From Nevskia soli DSM 19509 (lineage in GTDB: Bacteria; Pseudomonadota; Gammaproteobacteria; Nevskiales; Nevskiaceae), in NCBI RefSeq assembly GCF_000711955.1, contig NZ_KL543999.1, positions 225,666 through 289,665 on the forward strand: a stretch of 64,000 nucleotides of DNA. Direction: 5' to 3'. Made by a program: the position numbers and the translations under genes. The notes below the pieces were generated by a model. It had not been told where the DNA came from and did not search any database. It saw nothing but the letters and a program-made list of their open reading frames with translations. Positions 15,424 to 24,081 of this stretch are shown piece after piece. Each line of letters starts with the position of its first letter. Position 1 is the stretch's first letter.

Positions 15424-18400
15424 TCAAGCGGCAAGTCGTGCAAGCAGCGCGGATAGCCCCGGCTGGCGGGCCTTGGGGTCTTCGAATTCCTTGGCGATGA
15501 TGTTGAGGCGCTTCTGGCCTTCGAGTTTGTAGACCTTGGGCTGGGTCTGGATCAGTTTGATCAGTTTGATCGGTTCGAGTTTGGGCTGCGGGCCGAAATC
15601 CAGGGTGGCGGACTTGGCGCCGACGCGGATCTTGACCACGCCGAGTTGTTCGCCCTGCTGGCGCAGGCGCGCGGTTTCGAACAGGTACTCGGCTTGCGGC
15701 GGCAGCAGGCCGAAGCGGTCGATCATCTCGACCTTGAGTTCGTCCAGGGCGTGCTCCTCGCGGGTTTCGGCGATGCGCTTGTACAGCACCAGGCGGGTGT
15801 GCACATCGGGCACATAGCTTTCCGGAATGAGGGCGGAGACGCCGAGGTCGACTTCGCAGGCGGCGTGGCCGAAGGGAGCGTCCTCGATGCGGCCGGAGCG
15901 CAGCGCCTTGACGGCATCCGCCAGCAGTTCCGCATACATGGTGAAGCCGACTTCCTCGATCTGGCCGGACTGGTTCTCGCCCAGCAGTTCGCCGGCACCG
16001 CGGATTTCCAGGTCGTGGGTGGCGAGGACGAAGCCGGAGCCGAGTTCGCCGAGCTGTTCGATCGCTTCCAGGCGCCGTTCGGCATCGGGCGAAAGGGCGC
16101 GCTTGCTCGGTACCAGCAGGTAGGCGTAGGCGCGGTGGTGGCTGCGGCCGACGCGGCCGCGCAGCTGGTGGAGCTGGGCCAGGCCGAGGTGGTCGGCGCG
16201 GTCGATGAGGATGGTGTTGGCGGTCGGCACGTCGATGCCGGACTCGATGATGGTGGTGCAGACCAGGATGTTGAAGCGGCCGTGGTAGAAGTCGAGCATC
16301 ACCTGCTCGAGTTCACGCTCGCGCATCTGGCCGTGGGCGAAGCGCACGCGGCCCTCCGGCACCAGTTTCTGCAGGTCGGCGGAGAAGCGCTCGATGGTGC
16401 GCACTTCGTTGTGCAGCACGTAGATCTGGCCGCCGCGGCGCAGTTCGCGCAGGCAGGCTTCGTAGACCAGGGCGTTGTCCCATTCGGCGACGAAGGTGCG
16501 GATGGCCAGGCGCGAGGTCGGCGGGGTGGCGATGATCGACATGTCGCGCAGGCCGGCCAGGCTCATGTTGAGGGTACGCGGAATCGGCGTGGCGGTGAGG
16601 GTGAGCAGGTGCACCTCGGCGCGCAGGTTCTTCAGGCGCTCCTTGTGGCGCACGCCGAAGCGGTGCTCCTCGTCGACCACCACCAGACCGAGGTCCTTGA
16701 AGCGCACGTCGTCCTGCAACAGGCGGTGGGTGCCGATGACGATGTCGACCTTGCCCTCGCGCAGGTCGTCGAGCAGGGCGGCCTGTTCCTTGGCGGTGCG
16801 CAGGCGGGACAGGCCGGCGATGCGCAGCGGCCAGTCGGCGAAGCGGTCGCGGAAATTCTTCTCGTGCTGCTGCACCAACAGGGTGGTGGGCGCCAGCACG
16901 CAAACCTGCTTGCCGGCGCGCGCGGCGGTGAAGCAGGCGCGCAGGGCCACCTCGGTCTTGCCGAAGCCGACGTCGCCGCAGACCACGCGGTCCATCGGCT
17001 TGGTGCCGGCGAGATCGGCCAGCACGGCGTCGATGGCTTTCTGCTGGTCGATGGTGGGCTGGAACGGGAAGCCTTCGCAGAAGCGGGCATAGTCGGCCTG
17101 GTCGAAGCTCATCGGCGTGCCGGGCTTGGCGGCGCGGCGGGCCTGCACCTGCAGCAGTTCGGCGGCGACGTCGGCGGCGCGTTCGCGCGCCTTGGCGGTG
17201 GCCTTGGACCAGCGTTCGGAGCCGAGGTTGTGCAGCGGCGCGGCTTCGGTTTCGGCGCCGGTGTAGCGGTGGATCAGATTGAGCGAGGCGACGGGGACGT
17301 AGAGCTTGTCGCCGTCGGCGTAGCCCAGCACCAGGTATTCGGCCTCGACGCCGCCGGCGTCGAGTTTCTGCAAGCCGAGGTAGCGGCCGACGCCGTGCTC
17401 GATGTGGACCACCGGGGCGCCCGGTTTGAGGTCGTTGAGATCGCGCAGGATGGTTTCGGGATCGCGGATCTTGCCGCGCTTGCGCACCGAGACCGGCGCG
17501 CGCTGGCCGAACACCTGGGCCTCGGCGATGAGGGCGATGCCGGCGGCGGCGACGCGGAAGCTGTCCTGCAGCGGGCCGAGGGTGATGCCGTAGCGGTTGC
17601 GGTCGGCGACGAAGGCGGACCAGCTGTCATGCACGCGGCTTTGCAGGCCGAGCGGTTTGAGCCAGTCGAGCAGGGCCTCGCGGCGGCCGGCAGATTCGGC
17701 CACGAACAGCACGCGGTCGGCGCTGGAAGCGAGGAAGCTGCGCACCGGCTCGGCGCCGGCGGCGAGGATCTCGATGCCGGCATCGGCTTCCAGGCTGATG
17801 CCGACTGAGGCGTAGAAGGACAGGCGCTTCTGCGCCAGCCACGGTTCCAGGAACAGGTCGGCGGGCTTCATCAGCGGCCGCTCGATGTTGCCGGAGTAGC
17901 GCTCGTGGCGTTCCTCGATCTGCTTCCACTCGGTGGCGAGGGCGGCGGCGATGTCGTCGGCCTCGACCATCAGGCTGCCGGCGGGCAGGTAGTCGAACAG
18001 GGTGGCGGTGCCGCCCCCGTCCATGCCCGGGGCGGGGTTGAAGAACAGCGGCAGGTAGGCTTCGATGCCGCCCGGCATCAGCTTCTTGCTTACCTCGGCG
18101 TAGACGCGCGAGCGCGCCGGGTCGCCGGGGAAGTACTCGCGGTAACGGCGGCGGAAGGTGTCGATGCCTTCCTTGTCGGTGGGGAATTCGCGCGCCGGCA
18201 GCAGGCGGATCTCGTCCACTTTCTCGGTGGAGCGCTGCGTCTCGGGATCGAACTGGCGGATGCTCTCGACTTCGTCGTCGAACAGGTCGAGGCGGTAGGC
18301 CACGGCCGAGCCCATCGGGAAGACGTCGATCAGCGCGCCGCGCACGGCGAACTCGCCCTGGGTCTGCACCTCGGACACGCTCTGGTAGCCGGCGGCGACG

Positions 18401-18867
18401 AGGCGTTCGCGGAAGGCCAGCGGCGGCAGCTTGTCGCCGGCCTGGAGCAGCAGCATGCGGCCGTCGAGCCAGGTGCGCGGCGGCAGGCGTTCGAGCAGGG
18501 TGCCGGCGGTGACGATCAGCACGCCGCGGGTCAGTTCGGGCAGGCGGTAGAGGGCGGCGAGGCGGTCGGAGAGGATTTCCTGGTGCGGCGAGAACGGGTC
18601 GTAGGGAAGCGTCTCGGTATCCGGGAAATGCGTGACGATCTGCTGCTTGTCGAGGAAGAAGCGCAGTTCCTCTTCCAGGCGGTAGGCGTGCTGCTCGCCG
18701 GCGGTGATCGCCACCACCAGGCCGTCGTGGCGCGCGGCCGCCTCGGCGATGGCCAGGGCCATGGCGGGGCCGGGCAGGCCGGACCAATGCGTGCGCGCGC
18801 CGGCCGCCGCGGGCAGGGGCAGGGTGCTGAGGACGGGGGCGGTGTCGGACACGGAGGGGGAAACCAT
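15424..18867 (-). CDS. mfd: Transcription-repair coupling factor Mfd
   Basis: ATP-dependent translocase that removes stalled RNA polymerase and recruits UvrA to lesions. The 1147-residue length from ATG 18867 equals the usual size. A longer reading upstream adds sequence unrelated to Mfd and overlaps the toxin gene. The UvrB-homology module is N-terminal, and the RNA-polymerase-interaction region is near VVHIEHGVGRYLGL. The RecG-like motor has Walker A GDVGFGKTEVALRA, the DEEHRFG box and the QLRGRVGRS motif VI. The C-terminal D7 domain is present. It stands alone on this strand. Confidence 0.97.
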   Translation of the reverse strand: MVSPSVSDTAPVLSTLPLPAAAGARTHWSGLPGPAMALAIAEAAARHDGLVVAITAGEQHAYRLEEELRFFLDKQQIVTHFPDTETLPYDPFSPHQEILSDRLAALYRLPELTRGVLIVTAGTLLERLPPRTWLDGRMLLLQAGDKLPPLAFRERLVAAGYQSVSEVQTQGEFAVRGALIDVFPMGSAVAYRLDLFDDEVESIRQFDPETQRSTEKVDEIRLLPAREFPTDKEGIDTFRRRYREYFPGDPARSRVYAEVSKKLMPGGIEAYLPLFFNPAPGMDGGGTATLFDYLPAGSLMVEADDIAAALATEWKQIEERHERYSGNIERPLMKPADLFLEPWLAQKRLSFYASVGISLEADAGIEILAAGAEPVRSFLASSADRVLFVAESAGRREALLDWLKPLGLQSRVHDSWSAFVADRNRYGITLGPLQDSFRVAAAGIALIAEAQVFGQRAPVSVRKRGKIRDPETILRDLNDLKPGAPVVHIEHGVGRYLGLQKLDAGGVEAEYLVLGYADGDKLYVPVASLNLIHRYTGAETEAAPLHNLGSERWSKATAKARERAADVAAELLQVQARRAAKPGTPMSFDQADYARFCEGFPFQPTIDQQKAIDAVLADLAGTKPMDRVVCGDVGFGKTEVALRACFTAARAGKQVCVLAPTTLLVQQHEKNFRDRFADWPLRIAGLSRLRTAKEQAALLDDLREGKVDIVIGTHRLLQDDVRFKDLGLVVVDEEHRFGVRHKERLKNLRAEVHLLTLTATPIPRTLNMSLAGLRDMSIIATPPTSRLAIRTFVAEWDNALVYEACLRELRRGGQIYVLHNEVRTIERFSADLQKLVPEGRVRFAHGQMRERELEQVMLDFYHGRFNILVCTTIIESGIDVPTANTILIDRADHLGLAQLHQLRGRVGRSHHRAYAYLLVPSKRALSPDAERRLEAIEQLGELGSGFVLATHDLEIRGAGELLGENQSGQIEEVGFTMYAELLADAVKALRSGRIEDAPFGHAACEVDLGVSALIPESYVPDVHTRLVLYKRIAETREEHALDELKVEMIDRFGLLPPQAEYLFETARLRQQGEQLGVVKIRVGAKSATLDFGPQPKLEPIKLIKLIQTQPKVYKLEGQKRLNIIAKEFEDPKARQPGLSALLARLAA

Positions 18868-18928
18868 GGGGTCGCGGATTATCGCTCCATCGACCGGAGG
18901 CTGCCATCCCGGTTCCTTGTACGGGGCT

Positions 18929-19345
18929 TCATTCCCAGGGATTGACCACCTGGATTGCCAGATCGGCGAAGTGCCGCACGTTGCGGGTGACCAGCATGGC
19001 TCGGCGCGCCAGTGCGATTCCGGCGATCTGGGTATCGCGGAAGTCCACCGGGCGGCCGGCAATTTGACGTCGTGCCGCCAGGGCGGCGGCTTCGGCGGCA
19101 GCCGCATCGTCGAACGGCAGCACGCGATTTTCCAGATCTTCCTCCAGCAATTGCATGAAGGCGGCCTCCAGGGCCTGGCGTCGCCGTCCAGCGGGCAGCA
19201 GGCTCAGGCCGAACCGCGCCTCGAAGACGGTGATGCTGGTGATCCAGACCGATTCGGAGGGTTGCCGGTCCAGCCAGGCGACGACCTTCGGTTCCGGCAC
19301 AGCCTGCATCAGTGCGGAAAGGACGTTGGTGTCGAGGATGATCAA
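18929..19345 (-). CDS. PIN-domain toxin, FitB/VapC type
   Basis: A 138-residue PIN-domain ribonuclease-type toxin. The N-terminus MIILDTNVLSALM supplies the first acidic residue, ITVFEARFGLSLL the conserved Glu, and RPVDFRDTQIAGIA and LVTRNVRHF the remaining acidic and Asn motifs. ATG 19345 overlaps the antitoxin stop (ATGA), the usual arrangement. Closest in style to Neisseria FitB and plant-associated VapC proteins. The target RNA is unknown. Confidence 0.9.
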   Translation of the reverse strand: MIILDTNVLSALMQAVPEPKVVAWLDRQPSESVWITSITVFEARFGLSLLPAGRRRQALEAAFMQLLEEDLENRVLPFDDAAAAEAAALAARRQIAGRPVDFRDTQIAGIALARRAMLVTRNVRHFADLAIQVVNPWE

Positions 19346-19590
19346 GCGTTGAAATCCGCCGGCTTCGCGCCCTCGCCATGCAGTTCGGGCAGTTCCGAAG
19401 TGAGGCTATCGACGGCAAAGCGGGCGCTGATGCGGCTGCCGAGGCCCGCCTTGGCGCGGACTTCGTCCTTCACCGCGTTGCGCAGGATTTGGCGCACCTC
19501 ATCCTCCAGGCTGGTGCCGTGGCGGATGGCGCGCTTCTTCAGGCGCTGCTTGACGTCTTCTTCGAGGTTGCGGACGGTGAACTGGGCCAT
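19342..19590 (-). CDS. Ribbon-helix-helix antitoxin, FitA type
   Basis: An 82-residue antitoxin starting MAQFTVRNLEEDVKQRLKKR. Its N-terminal ribbon-helix-helix binds DNA, while the tail (ELPELHGEGAKPADFNA) would wrap the toxin. ATG 19590 is preferred; an in-frame TTG lies two codons upstream. It precedes and overlaps the toxin gene by 4 nt. A short palindrome just upstream is a likely autoregulatory operator. Confidence 0.9.
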   Translation of the reverse strand: MAQFTVRNLEEDVKQRLKKRAIRHGTSLEDEVRQILRNAVKDEVRAKAGLGSRISARFAVDSLTSELPELHGEGAKPADFNA

Positions 19591-19611
19591 GGACAAACTC
19601 CATCACGTTTG

Positions 19612-19627
19612 TGATATCAAGATATCA
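19612..19627. promoter_or_regulatory. Probable FitA operator
   Basis: GATATCAAGATATC at 19613-19626 is an inverted repeat of GATATC half-sites separated by AA, 22 bp upstream of the antitoxin ATG. FitA-type antitoxins bind such palindromes to repress their own operon. The assignment rests on position and symmetry only. Confidence 0.55.
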
Positions 19628-19702
19628 AAACGCGGGTGGATTGGGAATGCGGTGACTTGACTTAAACAATGAACAGGAGTTCAATCCTTTAAGAAATGAA
19701 TT

Positions 19703-19715
19703 TGGATTCAATCCA
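19703..19715. promoter_or_regulatory. Palindrome abutting the tetR start codon
   Basis: TGGATTCAATCCA is a perfect 13-bp palindrome that ends on the A of the ATG of the TetR gene. A related TTCAATCC half-site lies at 19680-19687. Its position suggests an operator for autorepression. No Shine-Dalgarno is visible here. Confidence 0.5.
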
Positions 19716-20320
19716 TGGCCTACCGTGAAACAGCGCAGGTGCGGGCGCGCAAGGATGGGGTGAGGGTGGCCATCCTGGAGGCGGCGCGTGCGCTGGTCGG
19801 GCAAGGCGGTTTCCGCGCGGCACAGATGACTGCGGTGGCGGCCGGGGCGGGGGTGGCCACCGGTACCATTTATCGTTATTTCCCGACGCAGATCGAGCTG
19901 TTCGCCGAGGTGTTTCGCGACAACTCGCAGCGCGAAGTCGAGGCGATGCTGGCGGCGACCGTGGGGGATGGGAACTGCACGCAGCGCCTGAACCGCGCCC
20001 TGGCCATGTTCATCAGCCGCGCGTTGCGCAATCGCCGGCTGGCCTATGCGCTGATCGCCGAGCCGGTGGATCCGCAGGTGGAGGCCGAGCGCCTGCGCTA
20101 TCGCCAGGCCTATGCGATGGTGCTGGAGAAGCTGGTGCAGGAAGGCATCGTCTCCGGCGAGTTCGCCCCGCAGGACGCCCATGTCACCGCCACCGCCCTG
20201 GTGGGCGTGCTGGGCGAGGCCCTGCTTGGGCCTTTGCTGCATTCCGTACCGACGGCGCGCGAGTCCGTCGCCGATTCGATCATTGCACTGTGCCTGCGCG
20301 CAGTAGGAGCCAAAGCATGA
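19715..20320 (+). CDS. TetR/AcrR family transcriptional regulator
   Basis: A 201-residue regulator. The N-terminal helix-turn-helix (about residues 20-65) includes AAQMTAVAAGAGVATGTIYRYFPTQIELFAEVF, typical of TetR. The C-terminal ligand domain is not assigned. Its stop overlaps the aidB start (ATGA), so the two are co-translated and the regulator probably controls aidB. A palindrome covers the start codon region. The inducing signal is unknown; acyl-CoA or alkylation products are only guesses. Confidence 0.9.
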   Translation: MAYRETAQVRARKDGVRVAILEAARALVGQGGFRAAQMTAVAAGAGVATGTIYRYFPTQIELFAEVFRDNSQREVEAMLAATVGDGNCTQRLNRALAMFISRALRNRRLAYALIAEPVDPQVEAERLRYRQAYAMVLEKLVQEGIVSGEFAPQDAHVTATALVGVLGEALLGPLLHSVPTARESVADSIIALCLRAVGAKA

Positions 20321-21972
20321 ACCAGCCGCTAAGCAGCAGCTTCATCACCCATGAAGTCAGCAACCAGGCGCCGCCGTTGGCGCCTTACGATGCCTATGCC
20401 ACCGACCTGCCACTGCGCGAGGCGTTGCTGCGGGAAGGCGGCGGCTGGGCGGAGCCGTCGGTCGCGGCGTTCGGGCCGGTGGCCGGCGGCGAACTGATGC
20501 AGCTGGGCTTCCTCGCCAACGAGAACAAGCCGAAGTTCAAGCCTTTCGACCGCTACGGCAACCGCATCGACGAAGTGGAGTTTCACCCGGCGTATCACCG
20601 CATCATGGAACTGGGCATTGCCCACGGCATTCCGAGCTTTGCCTGGCGCAATGCGGACAAGGTGGGGGCGCACGTGGCGCGCGCGGCGCTGGCCTATCTG
20701 CACGCGGAGCCGGAGCAGGGCAATGGCTGTCCGCTGACCATGACCTATGCCTGCGTGCCGGCGCTGCGCCATGCGCCGGAGCTGGCCAGGGCCTGGCTGC
20801 CGCGCATCACTTCGACCGAGTACGACCAGCGTTTCATCCCGGCCTGGGACAAGCGCGGCAACACCATCGGCATGGGCATGACGGAGAAGCAGGGCGGTTC
20901 CGACGTGCGTTCCAATACGACCAAGGCTTATCCGGTCGGCAGCCGCGGCACCGGACAGTTATATGAACTGGTCGGGCACAAGTGGTTCTTCTCGGCGCCG
21001 ATGTGCGATGCCTTCCTGGTGCTGGCGCAGGCCGACGCGGGCATTTCCTGCTTCCTGCTGCCGCGCTTCCGCCTGGACGGCACGCGCAACGCGATCCGCA
21101 TCCAGCGCCTGAAGGAGAAGCTGGGCGACTGGTCCAACGCCAGTTCGGAGGTGGAGTTCCAGGGCGCGCTGGCCTGGATGGTGGGCGAGGAAGGGCGCGG
21201 CGTGGCGACGATCCTGGAGATGGTGGCGCTGACCCGGCAGGACTGCCTGATCGGCTCCAGCGGCATCATGCGCCAGGCGCTGGTGCAGGCGGTGCACCAT
21301 GCACGCCACCGCAAGGCCTTCGGCAAGTTTCTGGTGGAGCAGCCGCTGATGCAGAACGTGCTGGCCGACCTGGCGCTGGAATCCGAGGCGGCGGTGGCGC
21401 TGACCCTGCGCGTGGCGCGGGCGGTGGATGCCACCGGGCGCGATCCGCAAGAGGCGGCGTTCGCGCGCATCGCCACGGCGATCGGCAAATACTGGGTGTG
21501 CAAGCGCTGCCCGCCCTTCGTCAACGAGGCGCAGGAGTGCCTGGGCGGGGCGGGTTACGTGGAGGAATCGATCCTGCCGCGACTGTACCGGCAGGCGCCG
21601 CTGAATTCGATCTGGGAGGGCAGCGGCAACATCCAGTGCCTGGACGTGCTGCGCGCGCTGGCGCGCGAGCCGGCGACGCGGGAGGCGCTGTTCGCGGAAT
21701 TCGCCCTGGCCAGGGGCGGGCATCCGGCGCTGGATGCGGAAGTCGTGCGGCTGGCGCGGGACCTGGGGGATACCGATACGCTGGAGCTGCGTTCGCGGTT
21801 TCTGGTGGAGCGGATGGCCTTGGCGCTGCAGGCGGCATTGCTGGTGCGCGCGGGGAACCGGCAGGTTGCGGATGCGTTCTGTGAGTCGCGGCTCGGTGGG
21901 AGCCATGGGCTGGCGTTCGGGACGCTGCCGGCGCATGCGCCGTTGAAGGCATTGATCGATCGGGCGTTTTAG
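20317..21972 (+). CDS. aidB: AidB-like acyl-CoA dehydrogenase
   Basis: A 551-residue flavoprotein whose sequence parallels E. coli AidB through its length. Landmarks are GMGMTEKQGGSDVRSNTT, YELVGHKWFFSAPMCDAFLVLAQ, RQDCLIGSSGIMRQAL and NSIWEGSGNIQCLDVLRAL. AidB is an isovaleryl-CoA-dehydrogenase-like DNA-binding protein induced in the Ada response to alkylation. Start ATG 20317 is fixed by the 4-nt overlap with tetR. Control here appears to be by the TetR protein rather than Ada. A related acyl-CoA dehydrogenase with a purely metabolic role cannot be excluded. Confidence 0.88.
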   Translation: MNQPLSSSFITHEVSNQAPPLAPYDAYATDLPLREALLREGGGWAEPSVAAFGPVAGGELMQLGFLANENKPKFKPFDRYGNRIDEVEFHPAYHRIMELGIAHGIPSFAWRNADKVGAHVARAALAYLHAEPEQGNGCPLTMTYACVPALRHAPELARAWLPRITSTEYDQRFIPAWDKRGNTIGMGMTEKQGGSDVRSNTTKAYPVGSRGTGQLYELVGHKWFFSAPMCDAFLVLAQADAGISCFLLPRFRLDGTRNAIRIQRLKEKLGDWSNASSEVEFQGALAWMVGEEGRGVATILEMVALTRQDCLIGSSGIMRQALVQAVHHARHRKAFGKFLVEQPLMQNVLADLALESEAAVALTLRVARAVDATGRDPQEAAFARIATAIGKYWVCKRCPPFVNEAQECLGGAGYVEESILPRLYRQAPLNSIWEGSGNIQCLDVLRALAREPATREALFAEFALARGGHPALDAEVVRLARDLGDTDTLELRSRFLVERMALALQAALLVRAGNRQVADAFCESRLGGSHGLAFGTLPAHAPLKALIDRAF

Positions 21973-22001
21973 AAGGCTGGTTGTGAATACTGCGAATGCA
22001 G

Positions 22002-22083
22002 GTCGGATCAAGCGAAGCGGATCCGACAGCGCACTATCCGGCGGCGCATGTCGGTTCCGGGCGCGATGCGCCCTTGAACCGAC
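22002..22083. repeat. Two tandem REP-like hairpins between aidB and the panE-like gene
   Basis: GTCGGATC (22002-22009) pairs with GATCCGAC (22020-22027) around AAGCGAAGCG, the familiar layout of proteobacterial REP repeats. A second element pairs GTCGGTTC (22050-22057) with GAACCGAC (22076-22083), and inside it GGGCGC (22059-22064) pairs with GCGCCC (22068-22073). The genes on both sides converge here, so the pair could also end transcription. Confidence 0.7.
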
Positions 22084-22166
22084 CTACAGGTGGGCGCCCT
22101 CGGCGCGGGGCCGGATCCTTCGCTGCGCAGGATGACCATTGGGTCAGGGCGGCGCTGGCTGGCGGC

Positions 22167-23096
22167 TCAGCCCTGTCTTGCCTGCCGCGCTTCGTAGGCC
22201 TTGACGTGGCAGTAGGCGATTTCCAGCAGGGACGTGAAAACGCCGGCACGTTGGCCGCGGGCGATGAGGTCGCCCAGGATGTGGTCGGCTTCGACGCGGT
22301 GGCCGCCTTCGATGTCGCGCAGCATGGAGGCGGTGAAGGTGGAGCCGGCCTTGGTCAGCAGGGTGCGGGTGTCTTCCAGCACGGCGGGTCGCGGGGCGCG
22401 GCCGTAAGCGTTGGCGACGGCGGCGCATTCGTCCAGCAATTGCAGCATCAGCTTCTTGCCGATGGGCGCGGCGGCGACGATGTCGCCGATGGCGGCGCGC
22501 ATCAGGCAGGTCATGCCGGCGAGGCTGGCGAGCATGACCCACTTTTCCCACAGGGCCTGCATCACGTCGCGGCTGGACTTGGCGTCCATGTTGGCGCCCT
22601 TGACCAGTTCCTCCAGCTTTTCGATCCGTTCGCTGCGTTCGCCCGAGCGTTCGCCGAAGCGCAGGACGTGCATCGGGCCGAGGTGCTGGATGGCGCCTTT
22701 TTCACCCAGGGTGACGGCGATGGAGCAGAGGCCGCCGAGGACGCGCTCGGCGCCGAAGCGGGCGTCGAGGGCGTCGTAGTGCTTGAGGCCGTTGAGCAGG
22801 GGCAGGATGGCGGTCTTGCGGCCGACAGCGGGGGCGATGGCCTCGATGGCGCTGTCGAGGTCATAAGCCTTGCAGGCGAGGATGACGAGGTCGAAGGTTT
22901 CGAGGAACTCGCCCGGGGCGATGACGCGCGGCTTGAGCCGGGCGTTGCCGACCGGGCTGTGGATCACCAGGCCGGTTTCGGCCAGCTCCGCGGCGCGGCG
23001 GCTGCGCACCAGGAAGCTGACGTCGCGGTTGGCTTCGAGCAGCCGGCCGCCGAAGTAGCCGCCGGTGCCGCCGGCGCCCAGGACGAGGGTTCGCAT
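22167..23096 (-). CDS. 2-dehydropantoate 2-reductase family protein (PanE/ApbA)
   Basis: A 309-residue NADPH-dependent reductase. The N-terminal Rossmann motif is MRTLVLGAGGTGGYFGGRL, followed by VILACKAYDLDSAIEAIAP. The C-terminal helical domain carries the substrate lysine region (MQALWEKWVMLASLAGMTCLMRA). The family reaction is ketopantoate to pantoate in coenzyme A synthesis, but many PanE-family paralogues have other 2-oxoacid substrates. No other pan genes lie nearby, so the precise substrate is not certain. It stands alone, convergent with aidB. Confidence 0.85.
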   Translation of the reverse strand: MRTLVLGAGGTGGYFGGRLLEANRDVSFLVRSRRAAELAETGLVIHSPVGNARLKPRVIAPGEFLETFDLVILACKAYDLDSAIEAIAPAVGRKTAILPLLNGLKHYDALDARFGAERVLGGLCSIAVTLGEKGAIQHLGPMHVLRFGERSGERSERIEKLEELVKGANMDAKSSRDVMQALWEKWVMLASLAGMTCLMRAAIGDIVAAAPIGKKLMLQLLDECAAVANAYGRAPRPAVLEDTRTLLTKAGSTFTASMLRDIEGGHRVEADHILGDLIARGQRAGVFTSLLEIAYCHVKAYEARQARQG

Positions 23097-23307
23097 CGGT
23101 TCTGTTTCCCTGGCTTGCGCCTGTTGAACGGATCGGCGTTCATTGTAGGGGCAGCGGCTTACGTGGTGGTTCCGGCTCGCGTATTTGACCGTGCCGGGCA
23201 GGGTCCGCGGACCACCGGCGCTTCACTGCGCAGGAGTCATGGGGGACTTCAGCTTCAAGTGCCTGATATGTAAAAATATGCGCCCGGTGGCGAATGCCGC
23301 CGGTGCG

Positions 23308-23336
23308 TTGACCGGAGGGTCGGAAGCCGCTAAAAT
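23308..23336 (+). promoter_or_regulatory. Sigma-70 promoter of rplU-rpmA
   Basis: TTGACC at 23308-23313 and TAAAAT at 23331-23336 are separated by exactly 17 bp. Transcription would begin near 23343, leaving a leader of about 78 nt before rplU. The rest of the gap from 23097 holds no recognisable gene. Confidence 0.8.
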
Positions 23337-23420
23337 CGCGGATTCACTGACTTAAATTCACTTTTTCTACTTTTTTGGGCGCCCGGTTTCATCCAAAGGC
23401 GCATTCGGAGCCGAACAACG

Positions 23421-23735
23421 ATGTACGCCGTTATCAAGACCGGTGGCAAACAGTACCGGGTTGCCCCGGGCGAATCCCTGCAGGTGGAAAGCCTCACCGC
23501 GGACGTCGGCTCCGCCTTCACCTTTGAAGAAGTGCTGATGGTCGCCGACGGCGACAGCATCAAGGTCGGGGCCCCGCTGGTGGCTGGCGCGACGGTCAAG
23601 GCGGAAATCACCGCCCACGGCCGCGGCGACAAGATCCGCATCATCAAGCACCGTCGCCGCAAGCACTACCACAAAGAGCAGGGCCACCGTCAGAATTTCA
23701 CGGCGGTCAAGATCACCGAGATCGTCGGCGCCTAA
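23421..23735 (+). CDS. rplU: 50S ribosomal protein L21
   Basis: A 104-residue ribosomal protein starting MYAVIKTGGKQYRVAPGES, with the C-terminal KHRRRKHYHKEQGHRQ RNA-binding segment. It binds 23S rRNA in the large subunit. It is first in the rplU-rpmA operon behind a strong promoter, 27 bp ahead of rpmA. Length and sequence are standard. Confidence 0.98.
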   Translation: MYAVIKTGGKQYRVAPGESLQVESLTADVGSAFTFEEVLMVADGDSIKVGAPLVAGATVKAEITAHGRGDKIRIIKHRRRKHYHKEQGHRQNFTAVKITEIVGA

Positions 23736-23762
23736 GCCGCGTCGCAGCAGGAGCATTCAGAA

Positions 23763-24020
23763 ATGGCACATAAGAAGGCAGGCGGCAGTACCCGTAACGG
23801 CCGCGATTCACAGTCCAAGCGTCTCGGCCTGAAGCATTTCGGCGGCGAGCAGGTCATTGCCGGCAACATCATCGTGCGCCAGCGCGGTACGCGCGTGCAC
23901 GCCGGCGTCAACGCCGGCCTGGGCAAGGATCACACGATCTACGCCAAGGTCGACGGCAAGGTGGAGTTCCGCGTGCGCGGGCCGAAGAGCCGCACGTTCG
24001 TCGACATTGTCACGGCCTAG
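23763..24020 (+). CDS. rpmA: 50S ribosomal protein L27
   Basis: An 85-residue ribosomal protein starting MAHKKAGGSTRNGRDSQSKR, the exposed basic tail that reaches the peptidyl transferase centre. There is no Firmicutes-style N-terminal leader to be cleaved. It follows rplU and is closed by a strong terminator. Confidence 0.98.
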   Translation: MAHKKAGGSTRNGRDSQSKRLGLKHFGGEQVIAGNIIVRQRGTRVHAGVNAGLGKDHTIYAKVDGKVEFRVRGPKSRTFVDIVTA

Positions 24021-24037
24021 GCAATCCGGTTTCAAAA

Positions 24038-24071
24038 CAAAGGCCCCTAACGGGGCCTTTGTTTTTGCTTT
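24038..24071 (+). terminator. Rho-independent terminator after rpmA
   Basis: CAAAGGCCCC (24038-24047) pairs perfectly with GGGGCCTTTG (24052-24061) around TAAC and is followed by a T-rich stretch from 24058. It separates the ribosomal protein operon from obgE. Confidence 0.92.
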
Positions 24072-24081
24072 TGTGTTTATT

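Noticed and set aside
15201..15443. 80-codon minus-strand frame ahead of mobA
   Set aside because: It consists mainly of the repeat-like intergenic segment, lacks a ribosome-binding site and overlaps the 3' end of mfd.
15646..17808. 720-codon plus-strand frame opposite mfd
   Set aside because: Low-complexity Gly/Ala/Val/Gln product typical of an antisense frame. mfd on the other strand is certain.
18868..19107. N-terminal extension of mfd to 19107
   Set aside because: The extra 80 residues are unlike Mfd and overlap the PIN toxin gene. ATG 18867 gives the standard length.
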